A DNA stretch of 24,327 nucleotides from Bacillota bacterium (GTDB lineage Bacteria; Bacillota; Clostridia; Peptostreptococcales; Anaerovoracaceae). The notes beneath the pieces are model-generated. The model was not told the DNA's origin. It saw nothing but the letters and a program-made list of their open reading frames with translations, and did not search any database. Positions 21,005 through 24,327 of this stretch are shown in pieces; the stretch's first letter is position 1, and the number at the start of each line of letters is the position of its first letter. The stretch lies in NCBI GenBank assembly GCA_029219125.1, contig JAQXSU010000127.1, forward strand, positions 1-24,327, written 5' to 3'. The translations under genes were made by a program, and so were the position numbers.

Positions 21005-22114
21005 ATGAAGGGCATTCTGAAAAAAATAGCAGACAACCGGAACTATCTGGTATCGCTGGCCCTCAGTATTCTGGCCGCCTTTCTCATCGGCGCACTGCTG
21101 ATGCTGGTGACCGGGTATAATCCGGCAGCCGGCTACAGTGCCATGCTGAAGGGCGCCTTCGGTTCCTCCAGAGTATTCGGAAACACCCTGGCCAAGATGC
21201 TGACCCTCTGTCTGACCGGTCTGGCTACGGCGGTGGGTGCCAAAGCCGGCCTGTTCAATGTGGGCGGAGAAGGACAGCTGTATCTGGGCGGTATGGCAGC
21301 CACGGTGGTGGGCATCTGGCTCTGCGGCCTTTCGCCGGTGATCGTGGTGCCTCTGGCATTTGCGGCAGCCATCATCGCAGGTGGCTTTTATGCCTGGGTT
21401 CCGGCAGTCCTGAAGGTGAAGCTGAATGTCAGCGAGGTTATCACCACCATCATGCTGAATTCGGTGGCCATCTACTTCTGCACCTGGCTGTGCAACGGAC
21501 CGCTGAAATCTGCGGACAAGGGCATCTCCGGGGCAACCGATGCGGTGCCGGATAACTTTGTGTTCGGACAGGTCATCGCCCGGTCCAATCTGAGTACGGC
21601 CATCTTTTACAGTGCGGTCATCGCCTTCCTCTGCTGGTACATCATGGAGAAGACAAGCATCGGACTGGAAATGAAGGTGACGGGAGAAAATCCGCGTTTT
21701 GCATTTTTCTCCGGTCTGAAAAAGGATAAGATCATGATCTGGGCCATGGTGGCTTCCGGTGCCATCTGTGGTCTGGTGGGCATGTTTGAGGTATACGGAT
21801 ACCAGCACCGGTTCCTGCCTACCATCAGCAATGATTTCTTCTTCGACGGCATGCTGGTGGCCATGATCATGAATTACAGTCCGCTGGGGATTATTCTCAT
21901 GAGCTTCTTCTTCGCAGTCATCGATATCGGCGCCGGGGCCATGGAGCTTTCCACGGGAATCTCCCACGAACTTTCGGATATCATCTTCGCCATCATCATT
22001 TTCCTGATGGCTGCGGAAGGCGGTATTTCCAGAGCCTTCAGTGCATGGCAGCTTCAGAAGAAAGCACGTAAAAAAATCACCATGGATGGGGAAAAGGAGG
22101 TGCAGAAGGGATGA
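21005..22114 (+). CDS. nupB: Nucleoside ABC importer permease, NupB/NupP-like
   Basis: A 369-residue membrane permease with eight to ten hydrophobic segments. The stretch LCLTGLATAVGAKAGLFNVGGEGQLYLGG is the signature of the larger Nup permease. Others are LKVKLNVSEVITTIMLNSVAIYF and the conserved GENPRFAFFSGL loop that meets the ATPase. The polar C-terminal tail (KKARKKITMDGEKEV) is cytoplasmic. AGGAGG lies just before ATG 21005, and the stop overlaps the next start (ATGA at 22111). Confidence 0.9.
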   Translation: MKGILKKIADNRNYLVSLALSILAAFLIGALLMLVTGYNPAAGYSAMLKGAFGSSRVFGNTLAKMLTLCLTGLATAVGAKAGLFNVGGEGQLYLGGMAATVVGIWLCGLSPVIVVPLAFAAAIIAGGFYAWVPAVLKVKLNVSEVITTIMLNSVAIYFCTWLCNGPLKSADKGISGATDAVPDNFVFGQVIARSNLSTAIFYSAVIAFLCWYIMEKTSIGLEMKVTGENPRFAFFSGLKKDKIMIWAMVASGAICGLVGMFEVYGYQHRFLPTISNDFFFDGMLVAMIMNYSPLGIILMSFFFAVIDIGAGAMELSTGISHELSDIIFAIIIFLMAAEGGISRAFSAWQLQKKARKKITMDGEKEVQKG

Positions 22115-23025
22115 ATCAGATTTTAGAAGTGTTTAACATGGGACTTCTGCAGAATACCCTCCGATCTGCCACGCCGGTGGTGCTGGCCGCCATGGGAGGA
22201 CTTCTGACCGAGCATGCAGGCATCATGAACATCGGTATGGACGGCATGATCCTGATGGGGGCTTTCGTGGCGGTGGCTGTCAGCTTCACCCTGTCCAGCG
22301 CAGCGCTGGGGGTGGTGGCGGCTGTGGCCATGGGCATCCTGGTGGGCCTGTTCTTTGCGCTGTTTGTGGTGAAGCTGAAAAGTGACGAGTTTATCATCGG
22401 CATGGCGCTGAATACCTTTGCCGGTGCACTGACCGTATATCTGCTCCGTTCCATTTTCGGCGTGAAGGGAACCTTTTCCGATAAGGGAATCGTGGGTCTG
22501 CCGAAGATCCACCTGGACTTCCTGGATCATATTCCGTTCCTGGGACCTCTGCTGAACGATAATTCAGTATTCGTCTATGTGACATGGGTCCTGGTATTTC
22601 TCACCTGGCTCTTTCTGTACCGGACGCCGTACGGCTTCTGGATGCGGGCAGCCGGGGAGCATCCCCAGTCTCTGGAAACTGCCGGTGTCAGTCCGGTGAA
22701 AATGAAATTCCTGGCCAGCGTCCTCTGCGGCATCTTCTGCGGATTCGCAGGGGCACACCTGTCTCTGGGATATCTGACCATGTTTACCGAGGGCATGAGC
22801 GGAGACCGGGGCTTCATCGCCTTTGCCTGTGTGCTGTTCGGTATGGCCAATCCGCCGAAGGTATTTCTGGCGGCGCTGCTCTTCGGATTCCTGCAGGCTC
22901 TGGGCCTGCGTCTGCAGAGCGTGGGCGTGCCGGCTGACCTGACTTCCATCATTCCGTATGCTTCTACGGTGCTGATGATGGTCTATGTGGTGGTCAGCGG
23001 AAACAAAAAGAAGAAAAAGGGATAG
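22111..23025 (+). CDS. nupC: Nucleoside ABC importer permease, NupC/NupQ-like
   Basis: A 304-residue membrane permease, the second channel subunit. Landmarks: LRSATPVVLAAMGGLLTEHAGIMNIGMDGMILMGAF, LKSDEFIIGMALNTFAGALTVYLLR and the ATPase-contact loop RAAGEHPQSLETAGVSPVKMK. Length and order after NupB are standard. Its translation is coupled to NupB by a 4-bp overlap, with GGAGG ahead. No terminator follows; the next gene starts from its own promoter a few bases beyond, though read-through is possible. Confidence 0.9.
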   Translation: MNQILEVFNMGLLQNTLRSATPVVLAAMGGLLTEHAGIMNIGMDGMILMGAFVAVAVSFTLSSAALGVVAAVAMGILVGLFFALFVVKLKSDEFIIGMALNTFAGALTVYLLRSIFGVKGTFSDKGIVGLPKIHLDFLDHIPFLGPLLNDNSVFVYVTWVLVFLTWLFLYRTPYGFWMRAAGEHPQSLETAGVSPVKMKFLASVLCGIFCGFAGAHLSLGYLTMFTEGMSGDRGFIAFACVLFGMANPPKVFLAALLFGFLQALGLRLQSVGVPADLTSIIPYASTVLMMVYVVVSGNKKKKKG

Positions 23026-23042
23026 GAATTTCATCGATTCTA

Positions 23043-23051
23043 TGGTACAAT
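23043..23051 (+). promoter_or_regulatory. Extended -10 promoter of the foldase lipoprotein gene
   Basis: TGGTACAAT (23043-23051), almost identical to the TGGTATAAT of the nucleoside importer promoter. The -35 position overlaps the stop codon of the previous gene and is a poor match, so this promoter relies on the extended -10. Confidence 0.55.
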
Positions 23052-23129
23052 AGTAGATGTCCGAAAAAAATCGGGCGAACAGATTTTGCGAAGTCAAAAA
23101 AACAAAAAGAAAATAAAGAGGAAAAACCA

Positions 23130-24227
23130 ATGAAAAAAAGTATTGCAATGATGCTGATTCTGCTGCTGAGCGTATGCCTCTTCGGGCTGACCGGCTGCGG
23201 CGAGAAGGCAGCGGAAATCGAAAATCCGTATGAAGGACTGAATCTGGAAGAGTACATCACTCTGCCGGACTACAATGTGTATACTACGACGGAACCGGTG
23301 GTGGAAATCAGTGATGAGGATGTGGACGCAGAGATCCAGTCCCGTCTGGAGGATGCGGCAACCACCGAGAGTGTGACGGAGGGTACCGTGGAGAAGGGCG
23401 ATACCGTGAAGATCTCCTATAAAGGAACCCTGTCTGACGGATCCACTCAGGATGGAATGAACAGTGATGAATATCAGCTGACCCTGGGCGCTGCCAACAT
23501 GATTGACGGATTCCAGGAGGGAATCTACGGCGCCACCATCGGCGAGCCTGTGACCCTGAATCTGCAGTTCCCGGATCCGTATGAGGTGAATGAGGAACTG
23601 TCCGGTCAGCCTGTGACCTTCGTGGTAACCGTTCTCAGCAAGGAAGTGGAAGTGACTCCGCAGCTGGATGAGGAATTCGTCAAGGCCAACAGCGATGCGA
23701 AGACGGTGGAAGAGTACAGAGAAGCTGTGAAGAAGGAACTGGAGCAGCTGGAATATGATGAACAGCTGTATGATCTGAAGAACGAGATCTTCTCCAAACT
23801 CAGCGAGGAGACGGAAGTGCTGCAGTATCCGGAAGAACGAGTGAATGAGGTGTCCGCGGTTCTGGACACCCAGTACAGAAGCTCTGCACAGCAGTATGGC
23901 TATGAAGAATGGGAAGTGTTCCTGGATGAGGTTTTCGCCATGACCCAGGAAGAGTTTGATGAGCAGATCCGCCTGGCTGCCCAGAATCAGGTGAAGAACG
24001 AGATGATTACCTTCGCCATTGCAGAGAAGGAAGATATGGTTCTGACACAAGACGAATATCAGAAGGGTCTGGATGACATGCTGGAAGCAGTCGGCATGGA
24101 TGCAGAGACGTTCCAGTCCTATGTGGGCGTGACCATTGAGGAATACGCCAAGGAGAACAACTTCGGCAGAGACCTGCTGCTGACGAAGGAACTGGATGCG
24201 ATCTACGAGCGTCTGGAAAAGAACTGA
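23130..24227 (+). CDS. Exported trigger-factor-like peptidyl-prolyl isomerase lipoprotein
   Basis: A 365-residue predicted lipoprotein: signal peptide with lipobox LTGC and C23. The mature part matches trigger factor without its ribosome-binding N-terminal domain. It has an FKBP-type isomerase domain (about 92-173), seen in KGDTVKISYKGTLSDGS, MIDGFQEGIYGA and LQFPDPY. A long acidic helical C-terminal chaperone region follows (about 180-365), with LDEEFVKANSDAKTVEEYREAVKKEL at its start and repeated helix-rich segments after it. Cytoplasmic trigger factor has no signal peptide, so this copy should act outside the membrane, helping secreted proteins or lipoproteins fold. GAGGAAAAACC precedes ATG 23130. 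It may be specific to the neighbouring importer lipoproteins or serve the cell generally; the sequence does not decide. Confidence 0.82.
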   Translation: MKKSIAMMLILLLSVCLFGLTGCGEKAAEIENPYEGLNLEEYITLPDYNVYTTTEPVVEISDEDVDAEIQSRLEDAATTESVTEGTVEKGDTVKISYKGTLSDGSTQDGMNSDEYQLTLGAANMIDGFQEGIYGATIGEPVTLNLQFPDPYEVNEELSGQPVTFVVTVLSKEVEVTPQLDEEFVKANSDAKTVEEYREAVKKELEQLEYDEQLYDLKNEIFSKLSEETEVLQYPEERVNEVSAVLDTQYRSSAQQYGYEEWEVFLDEVFAMTQEEFDEQIRLAAQNQVKNEMITFAIAEKEDMVLTQDEYQKGLDDMLEAVGMDAETFQSYVGVTIEEYAKENNFGRDLLLTKELDAIYERLEKN

Positions 24228-24234
24228 AAATACT

Positions 24235-24256
24235 AACCTTTGGTTAATAGGTTTTT
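24235..24256 (+). terminator. First terminator after the foldase gene
   Basis: AACCT (24235-24239) pairs with AGGTT (24249-24253), loop of nine bases, followed by T residues. Weak by itself because the stem is short and AT-rich. Confidence 0.5.
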
Positions 24257-24260
24257 TATA

Positions 24261-24299
24261 AAATCCACTGTACACTGTCTGTATGGTGGATTTTTTTTT
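24261..24299 (+). terminator. Second, strong terminator after the foldase gene
   Basis: AAATCCAC (24261-24268) pairs with GTGGATTT (24286-24293), followed by an unbroken T-tract to 24299. Confidence 0.8.
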
Positions 24300-24310
24300 G
24301 TGAAACGGAA

Positions 24311-24317
24311 AAGGAGG
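24311..24317 (+). promoter_or_regulatory. Possible ribosome binding site of a gene beyond the window
   Basis: AAGGAGG lies 10 bases from the window edge. A TTG at 24320 is too close to be a likely start, so a start codon just past the edge is expected. Confidence 0.3.
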
Positions 24318-24327
24318 ACTTGTTCCT

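Overview
The window looks like chromosomal DNA from a Gram-positive anaerobe of the Clostridia. The evidence is the gene families (Nup/PnrA-type nucleoside importer, GlnK/GlnL-type two-component pair, NifU-like/GGGtGRT pair, trigger-factor-like lipoprotein), strong AGGAGG ribosome binding sites, many extended -10 promoters (TGnTATAAT type) and many lipoproteins starting MKK with a lipobox. GC content is moderate to slightly high for the group. I cannot name the genus. No rRNA, tRNA or CRISPR array was seen.

Layout. (1) 1-2041: the tail of an unidentified gene, then a two-gene unit of a PD-(D/E)XK nuclease-like protein and a beta-CASP/MBL-fold hydrolase. (2) 2104-6570: a membrane diguanylate cyclase, a convergent PfkB-type sugar/nucleoside kinase, and a CCA-adding-type tRNA nucleotidyltransferase transcribed divergently from the kinase by back-to-back promoters. 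(3) 6528-8643: a complete IS1634-family insertion sequence between perfect 78-bp direct repeats. These look like an unusually long target duplication that copied the 3' end of the cca gene and the promoter of the next gene. (4) 8693-10395: a NifU-like Fe-S scaffold protein and its usual partner, the GGGtGRT protein. (5) 10396-10935: a non-coding stretch with a terminator, a 205-bp imperfect inverted-repeat element and several tandem repeats. (6) 10936-13187: a GlnL/YcbB-type response regulator and a GlnK-type membrane histidine kinase on the minus strand. (7) 13188-18208: a divergent control region, then a five-gene branched-chain amino acid/amide-type ABC importer (livKHMGF order). (8) 18328-23025: a BMP/PnrA-type nucleoside importer (lipoprotein, double ATPase, two permeases). 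(9) 23130-24227: an exported trigger-factor-like foldase lipoprotein, followed by two terminators.

How it works together. Regions 6-9 form a nutrient-import block. A membrane sensor and response regulator lie divergent to an amino acid-type importer, and the shared control region carries eight TGAAG-type repeats at an exact 10-bp period, ending just before the -10 box of the importer. This is the most interesting regulatory signal in the window: a good candidate operator array for the response regulator. The nucleoside importer starts from a strong extended -10 promoter placed directly on the importer terminator. In both importers a hairpin follows the binding-protein gene, which would favour excess binding protein over membrane components.
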